Positions 19,616 to 27,881 of a stretch of 33,301 nt of DNA are shown here, one piece after another. The notes beneath the pieces are model-generated. The model was given only the letters and a program-made list of their open reading frames with translations. It ran no database searches and was not told the DNA's origin. Within the stretch, counting starts at the first letter, position 1. Each line of letters opens with the position of its first letter. Both the position numbers and the translations under genes were made by a program. The DNA comes from Pseudomonadota bacterium (lineage in GTDB: Bacteria > Pseudomonadota > Alphaproteobacteria > Micavibrionales > UBA2020): positions 1 through 33,301 of the forward strand of contig JACQAA010000081.1 of NCBI GenBank assembly GCA_016195185.1. Direction: 5' to 3'.

Positions 19616-20965
19616 TTAAATACTCAAGTAAGCATCATGTTCAACACTGCTAACCTGGCGACTAATTTCTTCCTGTTCTTTCCTTTTACAAGCCAGATAC
19701 AATTTTTTATATTCCTTGCCAAGAAACGCGTCAATGAACCGGGATTTCTCAAAGGCGGCCAGGGCACCCTCCCAAGTCGTCGGAAAAGTCTTGGCCTTTG
19801 ACTCATAGGCATCACCTCTAACAGGCGCGGACGGGGTTATCTTTCCCTTCAAACCATAAAACGCTCCAGCCAGAATGACTGCCAGCGCCAAATAGGGGTT
19901 ATTATCTGCACCCGGTACCCTGTATTCGATGCGCGTCGCAGCGATATCGCTCTCTGGCACCCGCAAAGCCGCGGAACGGTTATCATACCCCCACGTCATC
20001 TTGGTTGGCGCGTGAGAGCCGGTACGAAACCGGCGATAGGAATTCGCATGTGGTGCCAGTATGGCGATGCTATCAGACATTGTAGCCAACAAGCCGCCCA
20101 AGGCATGTTTCAATCGGGGCGACCCCCGGCTGTCCTCTCCAGCAAATATATTATTGCCTTTCCTGTCCAGAATGCTGAAATGGAAATGCATGCCGCTGCC
20201 GGACTTGTCGCCGTATGGCTTGGCCATGAAGGTGGCAGCCATGCCATTTTTAGTGGCCACACCTGAAACCACTCGTTTCATCAGCGTTACATGATCTGCA
20301 GCGCTTAAAGCGTCAGGCTCATGGTACAAATTGATTTCAAACTGGCCCGGCCCCATCTCCGAGCTGACAGCATCTGCGGGAATATTTTGCGCGCGACAGT
20401 ACTCAACAATCTCGGAGAGAACTTTGTCGAACTCCTCCAGCTTTTTTAAGCTCAAGACCTGCTCGGCCTCAACCCGTTTTCCGGTCCGTGGCGACGACGG
20501 TGGCTGCGGACGACGCTTCTCATCAGGTTTATTATCCAGCAAGTAAAACTCCAGCTCAGCCGCCACGACAGGGACCAGACCCACCTTGTCGTACAAAGAG
20601 AGGACTCTCGCCAAGACTTGGCGTGGATCAGCAAAGAACGGCTTGCCTTCTGAATCGGCCATGGTCAACATCGCCTGCGCAACCGGACGATCCACCCAAG
20701 GTACCCTATGGAGAGTACCAGGCACCGCACGGCAAACACCATCATTGTCACCTGTTTCGGCAATGAGGCCAGCCGCTAAAACATCACGACCCCATACATC
20801 TACGGCAAAGACGGAGCGCGGCAACCGCACCCCGGGATTAAAAATTTTCCCGGCTCCGGCGCGGGGAATAGTCTTGCCACGCAAAACTCCGTTGACATCA
20901 ACGACAAAGACCTCGACATCCTCGATATCCGGATGGTGGTCAAAAAAAAGATCTCCCTCTTCCAT
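19616..20965 (-). CDS. puuA: Glutamine synthetase family protein, gamma-glutamylputrescine synthetase-like
   Basis: SSEMGPGQFEINLYHEPDAL, MAKPYGDKSGSGMHFHFSI, PTKMTWGYDNRSAALRVP; start at MEEGDLFFDHHPDIEDVEVFVVDVNG judged likelier than the longer ORF. Confidence 0.85.
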   Translation of the reverse strand: MEEGDLFFDHHPDIEDVEVFVVDVNGVLRGKTIPRAGAGKIFNPGVRLPRSVFAVDVWGRDVLAAGLIAETGDNDGVCRAVPGTLHRVPWVDRPVAQAMLTMADSEGKPFFADPRQVLARVLSLYDKVGLVPVVAAELEFYLLDNKPDEKRRPQPPSSPRTGKRVEAEQVLSLKKLEEFDKVLSEIVEYCRAQNIPADAVSSEMGPGQFEINLYHEPDALSAADHVTLMKRVVSGVATKNGMAATFMAKPYGDKSGSGMHFHFSILDRKGNNIFAGEDSRGSPRLKHALGGLLATMSDSIAILAPHANSYRRFRTGSHAPTKMTWGYDNRSAALRVPESDIAATRIEYRVPGADNNPYLALAVILAGAFYGLKGKITPSAPVRGDAYESKAKTFPTTWEGALAAFEKSRFIDAFLGKEYKKLYLACKRKEQEEISRQVSSVEHDAYLSI

Positions 20966-21032
20966 CACTGCTCGCTTATCTGCCCTTTGGTAAGACAGTT
21001 TACCAGCCAGCCTAAAGGCAAGTCTATCTAAT

Positions 21033-21545
21033 TTATTGGAGTTTGGGGGGTGCGGGCGGCGCAGATTGTGGCGAAGGCGTGGAGGTTTTCTTGACTTCAC
21101 CCTTGCGGAGCATATCAGCAATCTGCTGGCGCAATTCCTCAACAGTTTTTTCCAACTCTAGTGCCCGTTTTTCCAGCAGTTCCTCGCGCTTTTCTAACTC
21201 TACCACCCGCGCCGGAATCTCTTCCGGCTTAATCAACGGCGCTTCCTTTTCCGCTTTTTCTAAAAGCACTACGGCCTCTATTTTACCGTTCTTGATAGCT
21301 AGCGCTAGCGGCGTTTCATCGTGCTTATTCTTACTCAGGGGATTGGCTCCAGCCTTCAGGAGCAAGTTCACGTTTTCAGTGAAACCCCACAGGGCGGCAT
21401 AATGCAGGGCTGTCAAACCGTCATCATCCTGATCATCGATACCATCTTTGGACTTGGCCAACAAACTGGCAAGCTTTCCCGGTTCCTTCAAGGAAGCCGC
21501 GTGCATGAGCTCCGTGATGCCACCCAGTCCTTTTCCGTCAATCAT
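21033..21545 (-). CDS. Ankyrin-repeat protein with C-terminal coiled coil
   Basis: DDDGLTALHYAALWGFTENVNLLLKAGANPLSKNKHDETPLALAIKNGKIEAVVLL, then heptad-like ELEKREELLEKRALELEKTVEELRQQI; AAGGAG before ATG 21545. Confidence 0.75.
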   Translation of the reverse strand: MIDGKGLGGITELMHAASLKEPGKLASLLAKSKDGIDDQDDDGLTALHYAALWGFTENVNLLLKAGANPLSKNKHDETPLALAIKNGKIEAVVLLEKAEKEAPLIKPEEIPARVVELEKREELLEKRALELEKTVEELRQQIADMLRKGEVKKTSTPSPQSAPPAPPKLQ

Positions 21546-21744
21546 ACCCAACATCTCCTTGTGCACCACGGTTCAAAATCTTCATCGCCAAGCGCCAGGC
21601 AGAGCACATCATTATGCTACGATAAAACGGTTAAAGTTTAATTAATATGTTAACAATAGGTGGGGGTAGAACACTTGCTTTCTATCTGTAGTCATGACAA
21701 CATCCGGAAAACAGAGTGAAAACTTCTTGAAAGGCACTTAATAC

Positions 21745-22368
21745 ATGTTCGAACAGTATACATGGCAATCGGTGACGGGCCCGCAAATGGAGCCCTTTCT
21801 CAAGCTGATTAATCCAATTCAGGGAAAGTATACCGCCTCCGCCGGTTCAGCTACCGTGGGGTGGGCGCAGCTGCCTTTTTATAATACGATCGCACTGGTC
21901 AAGGTAGATGATACCGCCTGGCCAGCCAAAACGGGGCCGTTCTGGTTTCTGGCTAAACAAGGAAGAATGTTTCTATTGGACGGTTCCAGCGCACCGATTC
22001 ACGATGCCAATGAGGCGGATCCTATCACCGTCACTGAAGCTAATGCGCTCGAATATTTGCGCTTCTTTTGCTATTTCGTCCACGGTGATGAAGGCCCCTT
22101 CCTTATCGTCGAAGGCATCAACCATCCGGCTCTGGATCAGTCCAAGCTGGACGCGCCCACCCGTAAAGTCATCGAGGACGCCATTCGCCCCGCCACCTTC
22201 GAAGGAAAAACAGACGAGGGTAATTTTGAAGCTTCTGCGATGGTTCTCTACGGGAATGCCTTGTTTTCAGCACGCTTCTCCATCTCCAGCAATGGCATGA
22301 TCGAAATGATCGACGATGAGCCGATCGCCGCCGACCTCCCTGTCAAAAAAGTAAAGCCAAACTATTAA
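21745..22368 (+). CDS. Conserved hypothetical protein
   Basis: Intact 207 aa ORF with coding-like composition, 8 nt upstream of a ubiH-like gene. Confidence 0.6.
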   Translation: MFEQYTWQSVTGPQMEPFLKLINPIQGKYTASAGSATVGWAQLPFYNTIALVKVDDTAWPAKTGPFWFLAKQGRMFLLDGSSAPIHDANEADPITVTEANALEYLRFFCYFVHGDEGPFLIVEGINHPALDQSKLDAPTRKVIEDAIRPATFEGKTDEGNFEASAMVLYGNALFSARFSISSNGMIEMIDDEPIAADLPVKKVKPNY

Positions 22369-22376
22369 TTACAAGT

Positions 22377-23624
22377 ATGGCGACCGTCAGAACCAGGCAC
22401 ATTGCAACCACCGTTCTCATTATTGGTGGCGGGTTGTCCGGGTTGACGTTAGCAGCAGTTCTAGGGGAAGCAGGCGTTGACGTCACGTGTATTGATCATG
22501 CCCCCCCGTTTAACCAGCTCCAACAACAATATGATGGGCGAACCACGGCCATTTCCTACTCCTCACATCAAGTGTTGCAGATGGCAGGCGTCTGGGAAAA
22601 GATGCGGCTCGATTGCGAGCCTATTCTGGACATCCGTGTTGCAGACGGGAACTCACCGTTTTACCTGCATTTTGCCAGTGAAACTGATGGTAACGGCGCG
22701 CCCTTTGGCTGGATCATCGAAAACCGTCTGATGCGGAGAGCATTATTTGAGAATACCATCCGTCTCAAAAAGAAAGTGCGCCATATCGCCCCGGCAGAAA
22801 TCAAAAAATTTATTTCCGATATATCCTTTGCCGGTATTCTGTTGAAAGACGGTACAAAAATTACAGCACCACTACTGGTCGGCGCCGACGGTCGCCATTC
22901 GGCAACGCGCGAATGGCTGGGTATTCCGGTGCAGAAAACGGATTATCATCAAGCCGCCATCGTCTGTAATGTTGCACATACACTGGACCATGAGAATGTC
23001 GCTGTAGAGCACTTCCGCGCCGCCGGCCCCTTTGCCATTTTGCCCATGACACGCAGCAAGACCGGCGAACACCGTTCCTCGGTGGTATGGACGGAACACG
23101 GGATCGACGCCGGCACCGCGCTCAAATTATCACCCGAAGAATTTGACCGTCGGCTGCAAGAACTGTTCGGTTCCCATCTTGGTGACGTGCGACATGTGTC
23201 GCCTCCCATGAAATATCCACTACATCTGATGCACGCTGAATCCTATATCGGACCGCGCGTCGCACTGATGGCTGAAGCCGCCCATGCCATCCACCCGATC
23301 GCGGGACAAGGCCTTAACCTTAGCATGCGCGATATCGCCGTTTTGGCAGAACTGATTATTGACCACCTGAAATTGGGACTTGATGTTGGTTCCCCCACCC
23401 TTTTGAAAAACTATGAAAAGAAAAGACGGTCAGATACAGCTGTGATGGCCGCTGTCACGAATGCACTGAACCGTTTATTCTCAAACGACCTAAAAACAGT
23501 GGGCCTTGTAAGAGGGTTTGGCCTTGGGATGGTTGAGCAATTCCCACTTTTGAAGCGTTATTTCGCGGCTCAGGCTATGGGCATTTCCGGAGTCTATCCA
23601 TATATTGGCCGTAACAGAAGATAA
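22377..23624 (+). CDS. UbiH/UbiF/VisC-family FAD-dependent hydroxylase (ubiquinone biosynthesis)
   Basis: VLIIGGGLSGLTLAAVLGEAGVDV, LVGADGRHSATR, ALMAEAAHAIHPIAGQGLNLSMRDIAVLAE. Confidence 0.92.
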   Translation: MATVRTRHIATTVLIIGGGLSGLTLAAVLGEAGVDVTCIDHAPPFNQLQQQYDGRTTAISYSSHQVLQMAGVWEKMRLDCEPILDIRVADGNSPFYLHFASETDGNGAPFGWIIENRLMRRALFENTIRLKKKVRHIAPAEIKKFISDISFAGILLKDGTKITAPLLVGADGRHSATREWLGIPVQKTDYHQAAIVCNVAHTLDHENVAVEHFRAAGPFAILPMTRSKTGEHRSSVVWTEHGIDAGTALKLSPEEFDRRLQELFGSHLGDVRHVSPPMKYPLHLMHAESYIGPRVALMAEAAHAIHPIAGQGLNLSMRDIAVLAELIIDHLKLGLDVGSPTLLKNYEKKRRSDTAVMAAVTNALNRLFSNDLKTVGLVRGFGLGMVEQFPLLKRYFAAQAMGISGVYPYIGRNRR

Positions 23625-23734
23625 GAAGTACATATTCTGTTGATTCTCAAAGGTTTTTTCTTGACGGAAGGTTTTAAACTTGGCACCCTTGAGGCATATT
23701 TTATTCAAGGGTTTTAAAAAGGGTACCCGTCATC

Positions 23735-24046
23735 ATGACCAAATCTGAATTAATTCTCCGGTTGGCCGAACTGAACCCTCATCTCTATCAGAGCCATGCC
23801 GAACAGATTGTCGACACAGTATTCGAAGAAATCACCAAGGCGCTGGCCGCTAACGCAAGGGTTGAGTTGCGCGGTTTTGGCGCGTTCTCCGTCAAACAAC
23901 GTAAAGCCCGCACAGGCCGCAACCCCCGCACAGGTGAAACCGTGCAGGTCAATCACAAACGCGTTCCCTTCTTCAAAATCGGCAAAAAAATGCATGAGCG
24001 CCTGAACGGCCTCGCCTCCAGCGGCGATGATGATATGAAGGATTAG
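23735..24046 (+). CDS. ihfB: Integration host factor subunit beta
   Basis: [67 protein letters not shown]. Confidence 0.93.
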   Translation: MTKSELILRLAELNPHLYQSHAEQIVDTVFEEITKALAANARVELRGFGAFSVKQRKARTGRNPRTGETVQVNHKRVPFFKIGKKMHERLNGLASSGDDDMKD

Positions 24047-24126
24047 TCCTGACGTGTGAGCGTTCAGGCTCTGGCATTCGTTCAGCCCAAAACCATGAAG
24101 TATAGGCCGTATCCTTGCTGACGCCG

Positions 24127-25443
24127 CTATCGGCGAGGAGTTCTTACCCCCGGGAGTATTACCGGCTTCCACTCGCTCACTTTCTTGCGTGCCTCATTGA
24201 GCTGTTGTTCTGAGAGGCTGTTGGAAATTTCAATGCGCTTGACAACAGCAGAAGCCTTTTCTTCCCCCTCAGGCAATGCGGCGGCAGCCAAGGCGAACCA
24301 TTGATAGGCCTGAATAGGATTCTTCTTAAGGTCCGGTCCCCCGACGTCGCACATGCGTCCCAGTATCAACTGACAGTATGGATCGCCTGCGCTAGCGCCT
24401 TTTTGGTACATCGCCAGGGCGGCTTCAACCTTCACATCATCAGTTCCGTTGGAATACAAACGACATAGGGCACCCATGCCTGGCACGTATTTTCCCTCAT
24501 CAACAGATTTTTTGTACCAAGTCATCGCTCGCTTCAGATCCTGAGAAAACCCCAGTCCCCTCTCGTAAAATAGACCGACACGGTACTGTGCGAAAGCATT
24601 GCCCTGTTTCGCGGCACGCAGGTACCAGAGCGCGGCATCGTCCTGGCTTTTATCTCCACCCTCGCCCGTTTCATACATACGCGCAAGAGCCACTTGCGCG
24701 GTCACATACCCTTTCTCAGCGGCCTGACGATACCACTCCAGCGCCTGCGCCAGATCTTTGGTCACGCCCTGCCCCAAGCGATACATCGTGCCAAGTGCCT
24801 CCTGCGCATATACATCGCCCTGTTTTGCCGCACCCGTGTACCAGCGCGCCGCCTCCACATCACTCACAGTGACACCCTCTCCCTTATGATACATATTGGC
24901 AAGATTATATTGTGCCCGCGGAGTGCCTTGCATGGCTGATCGCAAGAACCATTGCTCGGCGAGGCGCGGATCTTTTTCAACACCGATGCCGTCGCGAAAC
25001 ATTGTGCCTAAATTATTCTGAGCGACGGCATCACCCATGTTAGCCGCCTTGCTGTACCATTTGAAAGCTTCCTTGTCGTTCTTGGTCACACCATGGCCTG
25101 TGCTATAGGCATAACCGATAGAAACCATGGCGGGGAGATAACCCAATTCTGCCGACTTGTGGAACCAGCTGGCAGCACTGTAAATATCTTTCCCCATGCC
25201 TTGTCCGGCGTCCAGCATGGTGGCGATATAATACTCTGCTTCTGCATCATTACGCCCAGCGAGGCGCCAGAAAATTTTTTGCGCCTCGGTAGCATCACCA
25301 TCACCCAAGGCGGCCAGGGCGCCCTCAACGCTGTCTTCGTAAGCGCTCTTCTGCGCCAACGCCGGAGATAAGGACAGGCATAATGACACCACGATCGCCA
25401 TAAACCCGACGAAACGCGAACGACATGTTTGTGCGTTTTTCAC
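24127..25443 (-). CDS. Secreted Sel1-repeat (TPR-like) protein
   Basis: Signal-like N-terminus and about nine tandem Sel1-type repeats (e.g. AQNNLGTMFRDGIGVEKDPRLAEQWFLRSAMQG). Confidence 0.9.
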   Translation of the reverse strand: MKNAQTCRSRFVGFMAIVVSLCLSLSPALAQKSAYEDSVEGALAALGDGDATEAQKIFWRLAGRNDAEAEYYIATMLDAGQGMGKDIYSAASWFHKSAELGYLPAMVSIGYAYSTGHGVTKNDKEAFKWYSKAANMGDAVAQNNLGTMFRDGIGVEKDPRLAEQWFLRSAMQGTPRAQYNLANMYHKGEGVTVSDVEAARWYTGAAKQGDVYAQEALGTMYRLGQGVTKDLAQALEWYRQAAEKGYVTAQVALARMYETGEGGDKSQDDAALWYLRAAKQGNAFAQYRVGLFYERGLGFSQDLKRAMTWYKKSVDEGKYVPGMGALCRLYSNGTDDVKVEAALAMYQKGASAGDPYCQLILGRMCDVGGPDLKKNPIQAYQWFALAAAALPEGEEKASAVVKRIEISNSLSEQQLNEARKKVSEWKPVILPGVRTPRR

Positions 25444-25445
25444 TA

Positions 25446-25724
25446 CTATTCGGCCATACCAATCGCTGCCATATACAGGTCAAGCAGTTCCTGTTCTTCG
25501 CGGCGCTTTTCAAGATTGGTTTTTCGCAAGGAAACAATTTTGCGCATTACTTTGGGATCAAAGCCGATGCTTTTAGCTTCACCATATACATCGCGGACAT
25601 CCTCGGCGATCGCTCTTTTCTCTTCTTCCAAACGTTCGACCCGCTCGATAAAAGACTTCAGGCGATTGCCAGAGACCTCCTGTATTGAGCTAACTTCCTT
25701 TCGCTTTGTGTTCGATTTTACCAT
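25446..25724 (-). CDS. gapR: GapR-family (DUF2312) DNA-binding protein
   Basis: GNRLKSFIERVERLEEEKRAIAEDVRDVYGEAKSIGFDPKVMRKIVSLRK...EEQELLDLYMAAIG. Confidence 0.93.
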   Translation of the reverse strand: MVKSNTKRKEVSSIQEVSGNRLKSFIERVERLEEEKRAIAEDVRDVYGEAKSIGFDPKVMRKIVSLRKTNLEKRREEQELLDLYMAAIGMAE

Positions 25725-25779
25725 ATTATACCCTCACTTGATGATTGAACAGAAACAATAAAAGTCCCCCTAAAAGAGG

Positions 25780-26346
25780 TCAAGTCCGAGAATCGGCTGG
25801 GGATAAAATCGTAATCTGGCTTCTCGCATCACACAACCTAAGCACTGCCACCATATCCTCGGCACAGAGACCAACACATCCCGCCGTGGGAGCAAATTCC
25901 GGTCGTGCCAGGTGCATGAAAATAGCGCTGCCCTTGCCTGCTACAGGGGGATTATCATTATAACCGATCACCACCGTGTAATCATAAAGGTGGTCATCTC
26001 GGGTCATCCGGTCATGTACCGCTATATACGGGAGCGTGATCTTTTTGTTGTAGTCAGGATGCGTCGGATCTTCGCACCAGCCAACCGTGGGGGTTAACAC
26101 TTCGGTAGTCAACCCCGTCTCGGGCTTTGGCACCCGGTCCGCGCGATACAAAAGCTGACGCAGAGAAAATTGTCCTAGTGGAGTTTTGCCATCACCCTCT
26201 CTCTTATCCACCGCCGGAATAACTCCTGCCCGTCCCAGCGTGCAATCGAAGCGATGGGGGCCTATTCTCAGCGTACCTACGGTCGCCGTTAAAGATTTTG
26301 TCTCAACAACGATATTCACGACAATCCCCCGAACACAGGCTCCCAA
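25780..26346 (-). CDS. L,D-transpeptidase (YkuD-like) family protein
   Basis: AIFMHLARPEFAPTAGCVGL resembles the YkuD catalytic motif; GDGKTPLGQF. Start uncertain. Confidence 0.8.
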   Translation of the reverse strand: MGACVRGIVVNIVVETKSLTATVGTLRIGPHRFDCTLGRAGVIPAVDKREGDGKTPLGQFSLRQLLYRADRVPKPETGLTTEVLTPTVGWCEDPTHPDYNKKITLPYIAVHDRMTRDDHLYDYTVVIGYNDNPPVAGKGSAIFMHLARPEFAPTAGCVGLCAEDMVAVLRLCDARSQITILSPADSRT

Positions 26347-26978
26347 CTCTGCTGTAAAGCCTGATCCAACTCTGCCATCGTGATATTCACGCCCAACTTT
26401 TTTAAAGAAGTGACGCCATATTCACGGATCCCACAAGGGATAATGCCGTTATAATGCGTTATGTCCGGATCCAGATTGATTGATACACCGTGATAAGTAA
26501 CCCACTTCCGAACTCGTATACCCACCGCTGCAATCTTCTCTTCCGAACCGTTCCCGGATACCCAAATTCCAATGCGGCCTTTACGGCGCTCTCCCTTAAC
26601 ATCAAGAGTCTGTAACACTGCAATCAACCACTCTTCTAAATCACGGACATACTGTCGCAAGTCTGCACCGCGCCGTTGCAAATCCATCATAACATAGGCA
26701 ACGCGCTGACCGGGACCATGGTAGGTATACTGTCCTCCCCGGCCAGTCTCATACACCGGAAAAACAGGCGCCACCAGATCCCGTACCTGTGCACTAGTAC
26801 CAGCGGTGTACAAGGGGGGATGTTGCAAAAGCCAAACCAAATCGTTATCCCCTTTATTGCGAATCAATCCGACCTTATCTTCCATAAATGAAATGGCATC
26901 GTCGTAGTCAACCGGCCTCTCATCCACCCGCCAGTCCGGTGGTATGACCATCGCAGTTCTGCTAGACGATATTGCCAT
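26316..26978 (-). CDS. lipB: Octanoyl-[acyl-carrier-protein]:protein N-octanoyltransferase
   Basis: LLQHPPLYTAGTSA, ETGRGGQYTYHGPGQRVAYVMMDL, KIAAVGIRVRKWVTYHGVSINLDPD. Confidence 0.95.
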   Translation of the reverse strand: MAISSSRTAMVIPPDWRVDERPVDYDDAISFMEDKVGLIRNKGDNDLVWLLQHPPLYTAGTSAQVRDLVAPVFPVYETGRGGQYTYHGPGQRVAYVMMDLQRRGADLRQYVRDLEEWLIAVLQTLDVKGERRKGRIGIWVSGNGSEEKIAAVGIRVRKWVTYHGVSINLDPDITHYNGIIPCGIREYGVTSLKKLGVNITMAELDQALQQSWEPVFGGLS

Positions 26979-27061
26979 AGGGCTTTCCTCACATCTTGAC
27001 ACTCCCTTCTAACATATTTACAAGTGGGTATCTTGCAATTTGTAAACATGGAGACGGCATA

Positions 27062-27580
27062 GTGGGCATTAAGTCATTTTTCAGAAAGATAGCTGGTAAC
27101 CCGGCTCGCTCCCTTGTCGAAGCAGACAGAATGTTAACACGGAAGATGGCTCTCCCGGACAAAGGGGGGCACATTCTGCAGATCCAGTTTCTGGCGAAGC
27201 GGGACAGCGAGGGCTTTTGGGAAGTTTTTGATATCACCAGAAGCAGCGACCGCGGCCAATCGGTGGATATGGCTATGATGCGGGCTGATGCCACTCAAAA
27301 AGCCCTCATGAAACATCTGGGAAAAGACAGTCAGGGCGATAAAATGAATTTTGATGAAGCCTTTTTGGTACTGCGAGAACTGGAAGAAGGGTATTTGAAA
27401 TACAGCGGAGCGGTGCCAGACAAAGAGCCTTTCGACCATTATATGGCAGCCTATCGCCTCCTGCCCCAACAGTTTCGTGAAGGGCTGGATGACGTATACC
27501 AAATGCGCCGTGACAAAAGCGATATTCTGCCGCGGCGTGATCCTCCCGCCAAATCACAAAACCTTCAAAAGCTGAAATAA
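27062..27580 (+). CDS. Hypothetical protein
   Basis: GTG start at 27062 preceded by GGAGA; intact 172 aa ORF divergent from lipB; no family recognised. Confidence 0.55.
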   Translation: MGIKSFFRKIAGNPARSLVEADRMLTRKMALPDKGGHILQIQFLAKRDSEGFWEVFDITRSSDRGQSVDMAMMRADATQKALMKHLGKDSQGDKMNFDEAFLVLRELEEGYLKYSGAVPDKEPFDHYMAAYRLLPQQFREGLDDVYQMRRDKSDILPRRDPPAKSQNLQKLK

Positions 27581-27661
27581 GCAGTGCGCTTGCCTTTGTC
27601 TAATCGATCTGTTACTGAAATAGTACTTTTGGTAAGCTACCTTCGAAATTATCTACGATGT

Positions 27662-27746
27662 GCGGTCGTGGCGGAATTGGTAGACGCGCAGCCTTGAGGT
27701 GGCTGTGGGGCAACCCGTGAAAGTTCGAGTCTTTTCGACCGCACCA
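27662..27746 (+). tRNA. tRNA-Leu (anticodon GAG), CCA encoded
   Basis: Acceptor GCGGTCG/CGACCGC; anticodon stem-loop CAGCC-TTGAGGT-GGCTG; long variable arm; GTTCGAGTC T-arm; ACCA end. Confidence 0.95.
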
Positions 27747-27881
27747 CTTTCCCAATCTGTGTTTTCTACACACGGTATCTTTCGGTTTTGTCGCGTCGGC
27801 TTGCAATAGCTGTATAAAGTCAGAAATTTCATGCTATTCTGTGCTAGCTGATTTGATGAAAATTTTTGTCTGGTGATAATT

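Noticed and set aside
23682-23696. TGGCAC...GC (GG-N10-GC) sigma54-like -24/-12 upstream of ihfB
   Set aside because: The -12 half (AGGC) departs from TTGC, and the region is better explained by the inverted repeat; not enough support.
24050-24072. CCTGACG/CGTTCAGG imperfect inverted repeat after ihfB
   Set aside because: Bulged short stem with no U-tract; may be chance.
25725-25730. Perfect TATAAT on the minus strand upstream of gapR, possible -10 box
   Set aside because: It immediately abuts the gapR ATG (25722-25724), so it cannot sensibly be the -10 for a leadered transcript; no -35 at good spacing.
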